DNA from: Zonotrichia leucophrys gambelii
Lineage: Eukaryota; Chordata; Aves; Passeriformes; Passerellidae
Direction: 5' to 3'
DNA length: 64,000 nucleotides
Assembly (NCBI RefSeq): GCF_028769735.1
Contig: NC_088171.1
Coordinates: 60,212,216-60,276,215, forward strand
The notes under the pieces are model-generated. The model searched no databases. It had not been told where the DNA came from and saw nothing but the letters and a program-made list of their open reading frames with translations. Each line of letters begins with the position of its first letter. Position 1 is the first letter of the stretch. A program made the translations under genes and the position numbers. Shown here piece after piece: positions 24,441 to 37,037 of the stretch.

Positions 24441-26440
24441 CCTTTCAGGAATGATTTTCTATTTTGTATTCTCCTCAGTCTTATTATTTAACAAATAACA
24501 CTTGTATGTAATCTATCTAGCAGTAGAACAGACTATAGAGAGCACACATAGGACATGAAATATATTCCTTTTATCACCCAAAGAAGGGTTAATATTAAAG
24601 GTCATTAGAAAAAAATCCTAAATGAAAAGTTATTAAACAGTCCTGCTCATAGATTATCTGATTATGGACTAGGAAAAAATACAAGTTAAAAGTTAATTCA
24701 AGAGTATTAACTTGCACAGTCTTAAACATAGGGTTTAGTCCTTAATAATAATCAAGCCTACAAAGAAAATCAAGGGAAAAAAGATATAATCTTAGTGCAG
24801 AACACCCATATGTTAATTCATAGCATAGACAGGAAGATGCAGTTTAATTTTACCTTGTTCAAGCAGTTCCTATCAAGTACAGCAGGATTTACTTTTATCT
24901 GTTAACAGAATGATCTTTCATACTATTCACTGACATATGTTGAAATCATTTTCTAAGGGAAGAGAAGATTATCTTTAATACATATAGAAGTTTTAAATCT
25001 GTGATATACATAGGACTAGGCTTCTGAAATCTGTAGTTTAAGCTCTGAGCATAACCATGCCCAGTAGTGTATTTCTAGCACTATGATGCATCTCAAAAAA
25101 AGATCAAAGTCAGGAAGATGGGGGCCATTTTACAGCAGGAATCTAGTGGCAGCAAAGACTACATGAGAGAATAATTTGATAATTTATTAATCAGAAATTT
25201 TAGAACACAGTATATGCTTCAGCTGGGTACCTTATCAAAGAGGAGCTCTGCCAATTCCTGAACTTTGTGGTTTTGGCTTGATCTGGAAGACCTAAGAATT
25301 TGATTTGGCAAAGATTTGGTTGCAGATGGAGGCTGTTCTGGCTAGCACTCTACTGCTTGCCCTTGAAGAAGCACAGTGAGCTTGTAAGATAAGATGTGAG
25401 ATTTTACCCATTGGCATCTTACATAGTATTAAAAGGACTGAAGGACAGCAATAAGCTTATTTGTTTCCTAAAATACCTGTTATATTCAGTGAGGGCACCA
25501 TCCTACCTTCCTTTCTTAAATAAGTAAATATTTATTCTAGGTGAAAGGTGCACTTACCATGAGGGATAAAATTTGCCCTTGTGGTAACATGCCGTATAAT
25601 TTATGCTCTGAATGAATGCAATTGTCTAATCAAAAAGATTCTGCAGAATTTCCTTTGCAGATACCTTCCACATGTGGTTATGGTAGAACCTCATGTGGTA
25701 CTGCCAGTACTCTGAGTCTGCTATGCATGGATTTGGACAGGCAAAGGATTTGGATCTAATACTCAGTCTCTATTAATAGGCAGCATCAGAAAATGGACTC
25801 AGAACTGAAAAAAAAATTGTATTTCTCTTTGTGCAAAACCTTAAATAGTACAACAATATTTTCCTTAGGAAAATCATATTTTGTCATGCTTAAGTTTTCC
25901 TTCATGAGTTTTATATTGACAAGTTGCTTTGCAAGTGGTTTTATTGTAATCCTGCTTTTTAATTACATTACATGTTGGTACTTACCAGCCATTTTTTTTT
26001 TTGAATCTAAAAAGCCCTGGCCATTTTATGTTCAGACTATCAGCAGCCAGACACTGTTTACTTTTAGTGACTGCAGCATGTTTATGTGTGTCTACCTCAA
26101 CAATTAGAAACAAATCGCCCAGAAAGGATGTAGTCTTAACATCTAAGTAAATAATGGAGATGGATAAATGAAAATTACTAAATCAAGATGAAATACATTT
26201 CTAAAGCTGTGTCAGCTGTGCTTTCAGGCCCAAGGAAAACAAAATTGATCACCTGGTCGCAGTCCAAGGTTAAAGGTCTGAAACAGAGACTGCTGACACT
26301 TAGGTAAATGAACTGTGTAAAACAATAGGATGAGAGAAGTTTTCATCTAAAAGGGAAAAGAAGAAAGGAATATATGTATATAGAGCAGTGTGGCCTTCAG
26401 AATATGTAAAGATTTTTTACCTCTTTTATTTTCTTATTCT

Positions 26441-26520
26441 GAAATAATTAGAGATGCAAATTCATCTGAAATCACCTCACTCCTTTCACTGATTCATGAA
26501 TTTCCAGGTCTCAAAACAGA
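26441..26520 (+). repeat. Dispersed repeat copy A (about 80 bp)
   Basis: This segment matches 29114-29193 in the same orientation across about 80 bp, with roughly ten to a dozen substitutions and no obvious gap. Shared landmarks are aataattagagatgcaaat, catctgaaatca, cctttcac and tgaatttccaggtctca. It includes an octamer-type word ATGCAAAT. Outside the block similarity fades, so it is either two members of one repeat family or an old local duplication. Confidence 0.85.
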
Positions 26521-27169
26521 TGTCAAGTTATGTTCTGTACTCCAGTACAGAAGGAAAAAATCAGCTTTAAAATTTAATTTTTTTCCCCTCTGTTTACCTT
26601 CTTATTCTTAATGTGTTAGAAGCATCATGTTCTCAAGACTGCTTATCAATAAATAATTTTTAAATGTTTGTAAAATAATAACAATAAAATAATCTATACA
26701 ATGATGTTTCATCCCATGAAATGAAAAAAATGCAGAAAACTGTACTCCATGGAATTTTGGGGGTTTCGGTACTTCATAAATGTGTAAGACTCAATTCTAT
26801 TTGAGGGAGTATTATTGGCATCACAGTAAGATTTACAGGAGGATGACTTGCATGGAGGATGTCATGCAAAGCCACAGAGATTGGGTTTTCCAAGGATTGT
26901 CACACTGGATATATTATTTTCTTTAGCATGGAATCTATTTAATATGAATTTAACACAGTAAAAGTTAACATTGTGTTGGTACTGTAGCAAAATAGGCAAA
27001 ATAAGCCCTACTCCCAGAAAATAAGGGACTATGGGAAAAACAATCTTTTTCTCAAGATTAACTAAGAATTATACATCCAACTCAAGTTTTGATTATAGCC
27101 TGCACAGATAACAGTGCAAATTCCAGACGAAATGCTGTTAGAAATGAGGCTGTCAGCAGTCTAAACTAA

Positions 27170-27750
27170 CAACTGATCCTTTCACTCAGCCAAAGGGATA
27201 TCATTATAATTATTAATTATTTCATTTTTACTTGTGCCTTAGCCCAGATAAAGCAAAATGACTGCATTTTCAGAAACTGTTACTTTTCAGTCTAAGATGG
27301 TTACTGCATCACCTCCAGTCAGAATAAAACATCTCTGTTGTGTATCAAGATTCATCACCCAGCTGAGCTAAAATTCCCTGTTTGCTCTGAAATTGTGGTC
27401 TCCTGCATGACAGTAAAATTTGTGAAGTCCCATCTCCAGGTTGCCCTGACATTTATTAAATATTTTAGCCAGAAAGAAACATTAAGAAGGCCTACAGACT
27501 AGGAAGACAATTGAAAAACCTCTAAGAAAGGAAATATCTTATTAATTCATTAAGTCAAACTGCTTGTATCTACACTTGTATGACTAGAATTATGGTTCAT
27601 TAACTTCATTTCTTTATATGAGTTAATTAGCTCAGAGGAGGCCAGAAATTAATTACCAGCTTATATAGTTTGTGCAGAATGGCATTCTGTTTATTTAGTT
27701 TCTCCTATTAACTTTTAATCTCTTCAAACAATAAAAGAGGTAATTAGTAT
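27170..27750. promoter_or_regulatory. Candidate conserved non-coding block, homeodomain words
   Basis: Two subregions (about 27190-27240 and 27610-27750) carry dense TAATTA-type sites (TAATTATTAATTATT, GTTAATTAG, ATTAATTAC, GGTAATTAG) and a SOX-like ACAATAAA. They sit inside otherwise complex, non-repeated sequence. Dense sites of this kind mark many developmental enhancers. This is inference from motif content only. Confidence 0.22.
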
Positions 27751-29113
27751 TTTATAAACAAAAATGAATGCAACAAAGGCAAATAATTTGCCAAATAGTG
27801 AAGCTCCTGTGTGGAACCTGATAGTTGTGTGGTTCAAGTTACAGACCTTTTCAATGTTAAGTATAAGCAAAAGGAGATTGAAAATATAGGTAGTCTTCAG
27901 GCAGGGCCATGCAATCCATCATGAAAGAAGAGCTACCTACTAATACCTCACAGAGCAGAAAAACGAGCCTTAAAAAGTTTCCAGCTGTTTGAAAATAATT
28001 GCCCATGTATTCAGCTACAGTAACAGTTGTAGCCAGCTTTACTAAGGTATGGGAACAGAGCAGAAAAGAGTGGGAAAACAAAAAGAAACCACTTTCATTT
28101 AGGTAAAAAAAAAATACACAACAGAACATTAATGCATACTATACAATTGTAATACAAAAAGATCGAAAGTCAACATGCCAAGTGTTTAACTAAGCTTTCT
28201 ACACTAACAATAATATGTATTAAATCTGTTTAGCAATTTATAAGATTAAACCTTCCATTTTGAGGACATGTATTGAACTTTGCTTCATTTTTTCCCTCTC
28301 CAGAGACTGCATACGTGATATTCTTTGTGACTTTTGGTAATTTTAATAAGTACATGCTGTATCTACAAAGATATATCACAGAGTAGATGTTCATCATCAT
28401 CTCTTTGGTGTACATGACAAAATAAATGCAAATATGTGTCAAGCATGTTACTTAGGAAATATTTCAGGAAATTCTTGATGAGTGTTTAAGATTTTATTAG
28501 CACTATTTATTCACTTCCCTACATCTGCAAAACCAGGTGCCTTTGTCCAACTCTACGAAACCCAGAGAGAGCCATAAAAACCCTCTTTAAAAATCCTAAA
28601 GCCACCATGAACTTAAAGTCTGTAATCTTGAGCCATTCATGGACTAAATTCACATTGTGTGTCTCATTGAAGAGTGACCCTAAGCCCTTCCCACTGGTAT
28701 CCATTTAAAGTTTCAGTTATATATTTCATACTGTGAGAACTGAGAACTGCTAATGTTTCTGGGCACAAGAAAGTGTTATAATCCTACCCTTTCTTATCCT
28801 TGGGCTCTGTGCAATTTGTGGAAGCAAAACCATAAAATATTGTGGGGTGGATTGTTTTGCCTGTATAAGGCTTCTTGAAGAGTGGGTTGAGTCTCAAAAT
28901 AAATTGGTTGCAATACACTGGCTAGATTTGTTAGGCAAAGAGTCAATTTTATTATATGGTTCTATAATTCATCATTTACCTATAAAATTAACAGTCACTC
29001 CATACAGCACTGCTTTTGGACAAGGAAGGAAAAAGTACAATTAGTATATTAACCATTTACCAGTAAGGCTTAATTGCTTTATTTTTTTTTAAATTAAATA
29101 ATAAGATATGGCC

Positions 29114-29193
29114 AAAATAATTAGAGATGCAAATCCATCTGAAATCAACTGAATCCTTTCACGGATGTATGAATTTCCAGGTCTCATAACAAA
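29114..29193 (+). repeat. Dispersed repeat copy B (about 80 bp)
   Basis: This is the partner of 26441-26520. The order of the shared landmarks is the same, including ATGCAAAT. It runs almost directly into the pentanucleotide repeat at 29211. Copy A has 'ccagtacagaagg' about 25 bases after the shared block, and copy B has 'tcagtacagtctc' just beyond its tandem repeat. The minisatellite may therefore have expanded inside the repeat unit. Confidence 0.85.
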
Positions 29194-29210
29194 ATAATAT
29201 ATGTATTATA

Positions 29211-29315
29211 ATAATGTAATATAATATAATATAAGGTAACGTAACATAACATAACGTAACGTAAAGTAACGTAACGTAACATAACATAACATAACATAAT
29301 ATAATATAATAATGT
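29211..29315. repeat. Mosaic pentanucleotide minisatellite (RTAAY)n
   Basis: About twenty 5-base units are ordered in blocks: ATAAT types first, then mixed GTAAC and ATAAC, then ATAAC, then ATAAT again. The variant units are not scattered at random but form a core with ATAAT edges. CpG occurs only where a unit ending in C is followed by GTAAC. This is a local tandem expansion, possibly polymorphic. Confidence 0.92.
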
Positions 29316-29564
29316 ATTCATAAATGACTTTCAGTACAGTCTCTAAATGGTGGGCACTTGAACAAGAATCCTCTGGCTAGTGATATTTCATTTGTGTCAT
29401 AAAACCAACATAAGAAAACCTTGTTGGAGTTGTTCAAATCCAAAACAGCACAGGTCTACTTCAGGCATAGTGGGGTAAGTTAGACTCAGAATTAGAAGAC
29501 AACAGAAAAACCTAAATGACTGCAAAGAGACAAGAAATGCACTGAAATCATACACTTCAGAACT

Positions 29565-29613
29565 CTTTCCAACTTCATCTAACCTAAAAAATAGGTTAGA
29601 TGAAGATGGAAAG
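29565..29613. repeat. Inverted repeat, 21-nt arms, 20 matches, 7-nt loop
   Basis: The left arm 29565-29585 and right arm 29593-29613 pair at 20 of 21 positions around the loop aaaaaat. The inner 13 bp (cttcatctaacct with aggttagatgaag) are perfect. A single A-A mismatch separates them from a perfect outer 7 bp. Like the hairpin at 6493 it has a 7-nt loop and abrupt ends. Confidence 0.95.
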
Positions 29614-30829
29614 AAAAAACCTTTCTCATATTTGATTTTATTATGAGGCCACCATATGATATAAACAAAAAACATTTGGAATAAATCAAAGAAATTTTTT
29701 TTTTTACTGCTGCTAGAAGTAAAAAACCCTTTCCTTTACACGACAGAAAGATAATATCCAATAACTTTTATTCTTGTATAGCTCTAAGAATAAAAGCCAC
29801 AATACTTAATGCTATTTCCAAGGCTGTGGCAATAAAAGATGAAAAGGTAACTTTCTCCAGTGTGCTAGAGACTTTGAAAAGTAAAGGAATTTGAAAGGAT
29901 TTCAAGGCATTCAATGAGACCTGAAGCTGATTGTATCAATGCTTCATCAATGAAACACAATATTCCCCCCTATCTCTTCAGTGTACACAAAGGTCTTCAT
30001 TGGAATTGTTTAAATCATCACGATTAATTTTGGACTCTGACAAAGAATAGAATTTTCCTTTCTCTCTCTGTCTTGTATTTTATTATTCTTTTGTCTTAAA
30101 ATCCTCTTGATGTGAAGCAGCTGCCATCTTCAACCTGATTAACAGATAGACATGGTTTCTTTATTGCCAGCATTAGCTTTACAGCACAAATCACATGGCT
30201 TCAAAAGGCTGGGGAAACGATCAAACTGCTCATGACTATTACAAATGGGTTCAAGCAATTCTCCATTCCTTACTGATGCTGCCTTGGCATGTGGTTTGTC
30301 CCAGATAATTCCTGAATATGCAGACATGCCGTGTCAAGTTGATTCCTACAAAGCTGACAACAAACAAAACTGAAACTCTCACTAAGCAGTTCTGGACAAC
30401 TTAACATGATATATATAAATTTTTATTTTTTTTTTGTAAATTGCCCTTGTTATTTCAGCCTAGAGACATCAGTAACATTTATGTGTATAGAGGTGAGAAG
30501 AAGGAAACTGGTAACTTTTGAATTTTGCCATTAATTTTGATTTTAATGGTAGAATTACATTATCCTTTTGGAGAAATAGAAATAAATAAATCTGATGTAG
30601 CATCTCAGGAACTTTAATGTATTTGTACAAATATCCCTGATGCATTCAAAATGAGAATTTTTGAAGTTCTTTTGTTGTCAGTTCAACATTTTCTCTATTT
30701 TCATTTTTATTTACAATTTCTATTTCCACTACACTGCTCATTAAATCATTTTAGAAAGAATTTTATGTATTCCCAGGCTAGCCTGAAAAGAATATGTGCA
30801 ATTTCTTATGATTTGTAAGATATAGGAGA

Positions 30830-32960
30830 ATTCTCACCCCTTCTACAACCTCATCTCCTTCTGTGATCCATCTTCTTTCTCTCACTGTCTACTAAAGAGA
30901 ATTCTGCCAGTGTCCTCACCCCCCACAGATACCCTGCAGAAACTCAAATACTTAACCTGCACCTTGCTTAGTAATCTCTGACTTCTGCTTCAGGTCCCAT
31001 TTAATCGATGGCATCATCTACTGCACTTCAAGAACCCCAAATACCCTCCTTCTCTAGAGACCCACATGGCTAGGTATTCAACATCATTTTCTCATCTGAA
31101 AATGATTATTTCCTCTGACAGGTTTTATCTCTAAATACTCCCACCAGATACTCTTTCATTACTTCTCCCCTTTTTGGTACCTGCTAGCTTTACAGATTTA
31201 AATGATCTTGCCAGACCCGGTCTCCTCTGATCTTCACTTCCTCATTTTCACATAAAGCTTTCACAAAAGATAATGTTGAACAACGGGGCATCTCCCACTT
31301 CATGTTAGTTGAATTTAGGTGAACAGCTTGCTCATTGTAGTTTGGATATTTTTTTTTCTTTAGATATTTTCTGAAGCTTCGATTTCTCTTTCTCTTTGCT
31401 TTTTTCCCTGCATTTAGCAAGTTATTTTTTAACTTACACCAAGTTTCTCATTGATAACAGATATCAGCATCTTCCCTCTGATCCTAGTGGTCCCGTATCC
31501 CTGTTTCCTTTTCTTCTGCCACATCCTGTTTGACCCCTGCCTTTCACTTCATCCTCTTCAGCGAATTCTTGTCGAAGCAAAGAATGTCTTTTCTTTGTCA
31601 AGACTGCTGCATTTCAAATATTATTCTCAACTGGGAGCATCTGCTGTTCACCTAAAATTGTTTCAAAGTCCTCCACAAGCTCTTCTTTGTAAATCAAATT
31701 GCTTTGCTCTAGGAGGTGCTAAATGACAGCTTCCCTCACATGTGACACTGACTTGCAATTTACTCTGCTGAACTACTTGAGAAGAAAACATGACAAGTCA
31801 ATGATAAATGTCCACATAGTATGGATTTGCAAAGCCACTTCAGTAATTTCTCATTTATAAATATATGCAATGCTCCTTTTGTGTTCTTCATCAGTCTTTG
31901 AATACAATGCCATAGCTATGACCCATTATGATCCCATCTCCTCCTGTGTACCCACAGTTCTCTTTTTTGTTTTACTAACTAGTTTCCTTATGATTCTTCC
32001 TCATCCCTCTCAAACTTGCAGATTGATACTTTGCTGCTGCTTCTGCACTAACAGTCTGCAACTGTCTAGCCAACATCCTCAGACTCACTGACTCCATTCC
32101 TTTTTTAAATGCAGCAGTAACCCAATCTTTAATCAGCACACTGCAGCCCGGTTCTGCCTGCTTTTTGCTTACAATTTCCTAACCTTTATGCCCCTCCTAA
32201 CCTTCTGTTCCTATCATTTTTCACTGCAACCTTCTATAGCTTTGTCCATTTTGGAAAATCTTTCGTAGGGTATTTGTATGAAAAATGAGACCTAAAATTA
32301 CAGTGTGCTCTACTAAGCATGACAAAGGTCATCTTTCCTGCTTCCATGAAACCTGGTCGCACACTTTGGGTATTTCTGTGACCAGAAGCCTTCTCATCTT
32401 GATGCATATGAAGTTAACCTTTGTCATTCCTGCAATCATTTTTTTGACATGTCATCCCAACTATGGCACCTTTGGAAAGGGAAGTGAATATATAATGTTA
32501 GATATGAGACTTTCATATTCACAGGCAGCCTACTGAACTATTTTCAAAGAGCAGGATTTGCTTCCAAAATCTAACCTGCACAACTGATTTTTTTCTCCTT
32601 CCTCTTTGCCAAATTTTTGCTATGATGAGTTATTTTAACATGATCTTTTCTTACAAGTACCTCTTTTGCAGTCTCAATGAAAAGCATGTTTTCTGGGGCT
32701 ATCAAACCTATGCTAGATAGCAGCAGAAGAATTTGTTGCAACTTTTATAAAATCCTTTCACCATCTTTCCCCAGCAAGAATGTTTCTACAATTATTTTAA
32801 ATAAAGCCATATTTCCAGTGGCTTTTTTCCTTTCTGTTTTAAATCCCTCCTAAAAATTTCCTCACCATAAATCCACAAACTAAATGACAAGACATTAATC
32901 CAGCCCATCCCTTCTCCTCCCTATGTCTCCTCTTTCTTATGACTGCATACCAGCCTCCAT
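30830..32960. other. Long pyrimidine-rich (C+T) strand-asymmetric region
   Basis: For about 2.1 kb the plus strand is conspicuously rich in C and T and poor in G (runs such as cctcatctccttctgtgatc), unlike its flanks. Several frames are therefore free of stops (31451-31726, 31870-32091, 32285-32536), but none has recognised domains. An old transposon lying antisense is one explanation, because the minus strand would be purine-rich like many retroelement RNAs. Another is transcription-coupled strand bias. No terminal repeats, primer-binding site or reverse-transcriptase motif was found. Confidence 0.5.
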
Positions 32961-35102
32961 GTGAAGTTCATACAGCCAAGGTGGTGTGCACTGTGGCACC
33001 ATCGTGGAGAGGAAATGATAATTTTTCCTCCTCATGCATTCTTACTATTGACCAAGGTTATTCTCTTTATCATGTGCAGATTTTATTGAGTGATGCCAAG
33101 TGAGATGAATAGAAGCAAATAATGACAGTGCTGCAGTGATGAAATGAGAGACAGAGGTCGTCTAGGTTTTATACTGAACAAATTGAGTCACATCCACTTC
33201 TCATCCATTATTTAGGGGTGATTGGGCAGGCTTGGCTTCTATAGATTTGATAATCATTCAGATGTCCATATTAAATATGTAACATAAATTTCTCATTTGG
33301 CTGTCGATGACTTGTCACCACAAAACAACAATGCATAAAAAGGGCTTTAATGTATGGATTCTCAGAAATATTTGACATAAATAAATATGTAAAAGGCAGA
33401 TAATAAAATCTGTTTCTGTCTGCCTGCCAGCTAGCCTTCATGTCAGACTGGACAGCCCCATCTAATACTGTGATTTTATGCAGCTGTATCCTATGAATAT
33501 TGGCCTGCACACTAGAGATTAAAGCACAGCAGATGTTTCTCTGCAGGCTAACAAATATATCACCCCTGATAACGAATGACAAATGTTGTTCCATATTGTG
33601 TCAGACAAAACCAGGGCTCTTGTAAAACAAGTGTTACAGCTGGAATAGGATATTTTAACACAGTTACCTAAGGAGTAGACAAACAGACAGCCGCCTGCTC
33701 GAAAGGTAGCAGAATCCTAACCTGCAGACATGCAGGCATAGCAGCTATCAAGTACTGGAGTTCAGGAAAAGAGGGAAAAAACCTCCTACCAATAATATGA
33801 AATATTTAAGGCTTTCTCTGTACTATCATTAAATTTTTGCGTGTGATCTTGTCATGGATCATTTGTAGCTATCCACCACTATTCCTCAGTTGTAGTGATA
33901 TGAGAGCATGATTTGGTGTGGAAAAAGGGAATGTAATGTTAGGAGACACAGAGAAAGTCATCCTGTTATAGTCCCAATGATGAGTTTATTTCGTTTATTA
34001 TCCTGCAGACTCATGTTATCCCAGTGGTTTCCAAGAGGCTGAAAGATGGATGTAAGGAGAGGAGGAAGGACAAAACTAGCCTGTGTATTATGAAATATTG
34101 CACTAGGCTAATTAGTGTACTGCACTGTTATTTATTACTGTTTTATTTGGGTCATTTTTCCCCCTTGTGCATATTAGTAATGTGTTAATGTCTGGTCAGC
34201 AGCACTCCTTAGCAGCACGTCTTGGCAACATGGACGTAATAGTAAGTTCTCCCTCTTTCCTATTTGTGTATTTGGTATCCTTTATCTTGTCCCTGGCAAA
34301 AATAAACCCTATAACCTTCACTGGAGACAAGGTGCTTGAAAAGTCAGCAGGTAAGGAAGATAGGATCATATTCTGATGCTCAGAATATTTGGAACTTTCA
34401 GCTGCTGTACCTTCTGAATGTATGCCAGCAGCATTTTTTTTTCCTTAGCTGTGGAGTTGCTGTTTGTCCACTGAATCGAATACTAAAATAAATACAGTTT
34501 TACTGCGAGCACAGACAATGGAGGAAGAAGGCAATACAGCAACATGGCAACTTTCAATCACTTCTTGACTTGTTAATGAACTTTTTTTTCTCTTTTTTAA
34601 CTGAGACTTTGCTTTTGAGCTACGGTGTTTTCCCCAAGCCATTTTATACAATGAGATGGTAACAGTTGTTTGTTTGATAAAGCACGTACTATTTAGAACA
34701 CAGATGTTTGATTATTATTTATTTCTCTCTGAAGCCTGCTAATTCAGTCCCAAATGATCTTTTTTTTTCTTTTTGCTTAAATTTAATTTGGAATGTATGT
34801 TGTTGGTAAGTGACAGATAGTTTAATTATTAATAGGATCCCGCAATGCGATGCACCATAGTTTTAAAGTCATCTGGGGCCAAAACAACACTACTTCCTTC
34901 CTTCCTTATGCTTCTGGGATTCCTTGAAGAATGCAAAGGTAATTACAAAACTCATGACAAATCTGCATGTATTATGTCCTTTCCTCAACATTTGTGCTTG
35001 CCTATGGTTTTACAAAGTGCCGCTCTTACTATGAAATGGTAATGAATCAGGAGAGACTTCTGCTATGGTTGCTTCCTTGGGAGAATGGACTATCTGGGGA
35101 GC

Positions 35103-35147
35103 AAGGGGAGGGGGAGAGCAGAGGAAAAAAGAAAAGGAAGGAGAGGG
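35103..35147. repeat. Polypurine tract with one interruption
   Basis: About 45 bases are all A or G on the plus strand except for one C at 35119. The tract has G runs at its start and end and an A-rich centre. Such tracts can form triplex (H-DNA) structures under torsion. That is family knowledge, not something shown for this site. Confidence 0.85.
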
Positions 35148-36621
35148 TTGGAATGCTGAATGCTGCTGCTGCAGTACATTATACTGAGACAAATGTGGGT
35201 GCACTCAGCCCCCATAAAGGAGTGTGACTCCATGGGATCTGGCTGCTGTCACAGGGAATAATTAGTAACATGATCAAAATATGAACATGAAAACAGGATT
35301 GAGGAAATATATCAGGGAAAATGTCTGAGGTATAAACTACTCAAATAATTGACAATTTCTCCATGCTTGGCATGTAGTAATCTCCTAGAGAGGTTTTTTT
35401 ACTATGGTGATGAATTACACTTTCTAAGATATTAAATGCCTTCCCTTCATAAGTTTGTGGCACTGAGGATATTTCATATTTCCGTGGAAGTTGTGTGTCA
35501 GTACAAATTGGGAGTGGGGAAGCCTTTGCACAGATTCTGCTTCTAGTGTATAATATGCTGCTAATATTGGAAAGCTGCAGAACTATTCACAATGTAGCTT
35601 AAATTTAGATATGGGCCTAAACCTGGGTTATGTCCTTGAACGTTGGAACAGAGGATTATTCCAGATCCTAAACTGATCTATTCTTCTCAAAGCTTTCAAA
35701 AGAAGGAACAAGATTACACAGAGACTACCTTTCCAACTACAGACAGGACTACAAAAGATATGAATGTAATATTGAAACAAGTTTGGAAATTAAATAAATG
35801 AAAGGCCTTACAGGACACAAAATGGTGGGCATCACTTGACTGATCTGAGATTTTAGGTTTAATAGGCTGCAAATATTAAGGCAGGCAGCTGGGAAGTGAA
35901 AGATGAAAGTTTCTTGGTAGAAATCTATCAACATAACCCAGATGAGATCATAGATAAGAGGGCTGTCTTTAATCAGCAAATATGGTATAAAAACCTACTC
36001 AACAGACAGAATGTTTTAACTGGTAAAATGTAAACAAACTTTTATATATTTTACTCATGTAATTGAGACTACTGCTGATGTGGAAAATCCATTCCTGCAG
36101 AGAAGCAGCAATAGAATGCTACCAACAGTTTAATTTTTAAATATTGCATCCCACCAAACAGGTTAGCCGTTCCACACTATTACTGATTTGCCACTGAAAC
36201 CCCTGACAAAACAGCATTAAACAAATTGTGCAATGATCAAAGAAGAAAACATAAATTCAGGGGAAGTTTTCCCATTCTTCCTTTTCTTGCACATAAGACT
36301 ATTAAACTCAGACAAAAGTCACTCAAACTATATTAATAAAATTGTAAGTATATAAAAAATAATATCTAACCTGATTTTAAAATGGAAGTTACTTATTTTG
36401 ATGAGCAGGCGTCCTTTGGAATTTTATTCAAGCTAAACAAAAAACATGCCTCCTAAAGACAGCACTTTTGACAGCCCGAGTGCTTCATAAATCGCTTTGG
36501 AAAAGTAGGGTTTACAATTCTCAATACTATAGGCATTTTTTAATATTTCTCTTCCCAGTCATTATTCCTTTAGAACAAAATGACTGGAAAACAGTGGCCA
36601 TATACTCATCAGTGAAGTTGG

Positions 36622-36656
36622 CACATTATGTCAGGAAGTAAACCTGACATAATGTG
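36622..36656. repeat. Perfect inverted repeat, 14-bp stem, 7-nt loop
   Basis: The arms cacattatgtcagg (36622-36635) and cctgacataatgtg (36643-36656) are exact reverse complements around the loop aagtaaa. The composition is mixed rather than pure AT, so chance is unlikely. It is not followed by a T run and there is no gene upstream, so a terminator reading does not apply. Confidence 0.95.
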
Positions 36657-37037
36657 GAGAGTCTATTTATCAAGATCTTGAACATTTACTTATTTATTTT
36701 TCAATATAAGCCAGCCATTGCATTAAAAAGAGACAGATACATAGGAGAATATAGTAGGTTATCACTCTTCTGTATTTTGATGCTTTCTAAATAATGATAA
36801 AGAACCCAACCCAAAATATTATGGAAAATTTTATTAGAGAAAGGTGCCAAAACATGGTATCAAGTAAAACACAAGGTGAGGTATAGAGCAATGTACATAT
36901 ATGGCTGAATGAAAGTAGCCAATATAACTCTTAACTTAAAAATTATTACTGATTTAAGCTTTCTGTTTTAGATAAAAAAAACCAATCCTCTAATTATTAA
37001 ATAATAATGCCTATTTAACTATAAGAGCCCTAATTCT

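Larger units (their letters stand above)
24441..30829. other. AT-rich non-coding DNA with dispersed and tandem repeats
   Basis: No coding region is supported. The stretch holds two copies of an 80-bp dispersed repeat, a pentanucleotide minisatellite, a near-perfect hairpin and a block of TAATTA-rich sequence, each listed separately. Remaining open frames are short and lack protein-like composition. Confidence 0.6.

Noticed and set aside
29211..29315. CRISPR-like or telomeric array
   Set aside because: The units are contiguous 5-mers without spacers and are not TTAGGG.
30247..30265. Phrase gggttcaagcaattctcc, identical to a well-known part of primate Alu
   Set aside because: The similarity ends immediately on both sides and the window is avian. 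It is a chance match and also not a tRNA B box, because no tRNA fold surrounds it.
36622..36656. Rho-independent terminator
   Set aside because: There is no following T run and the DNA is vertebrate, where such terminators do not apply.
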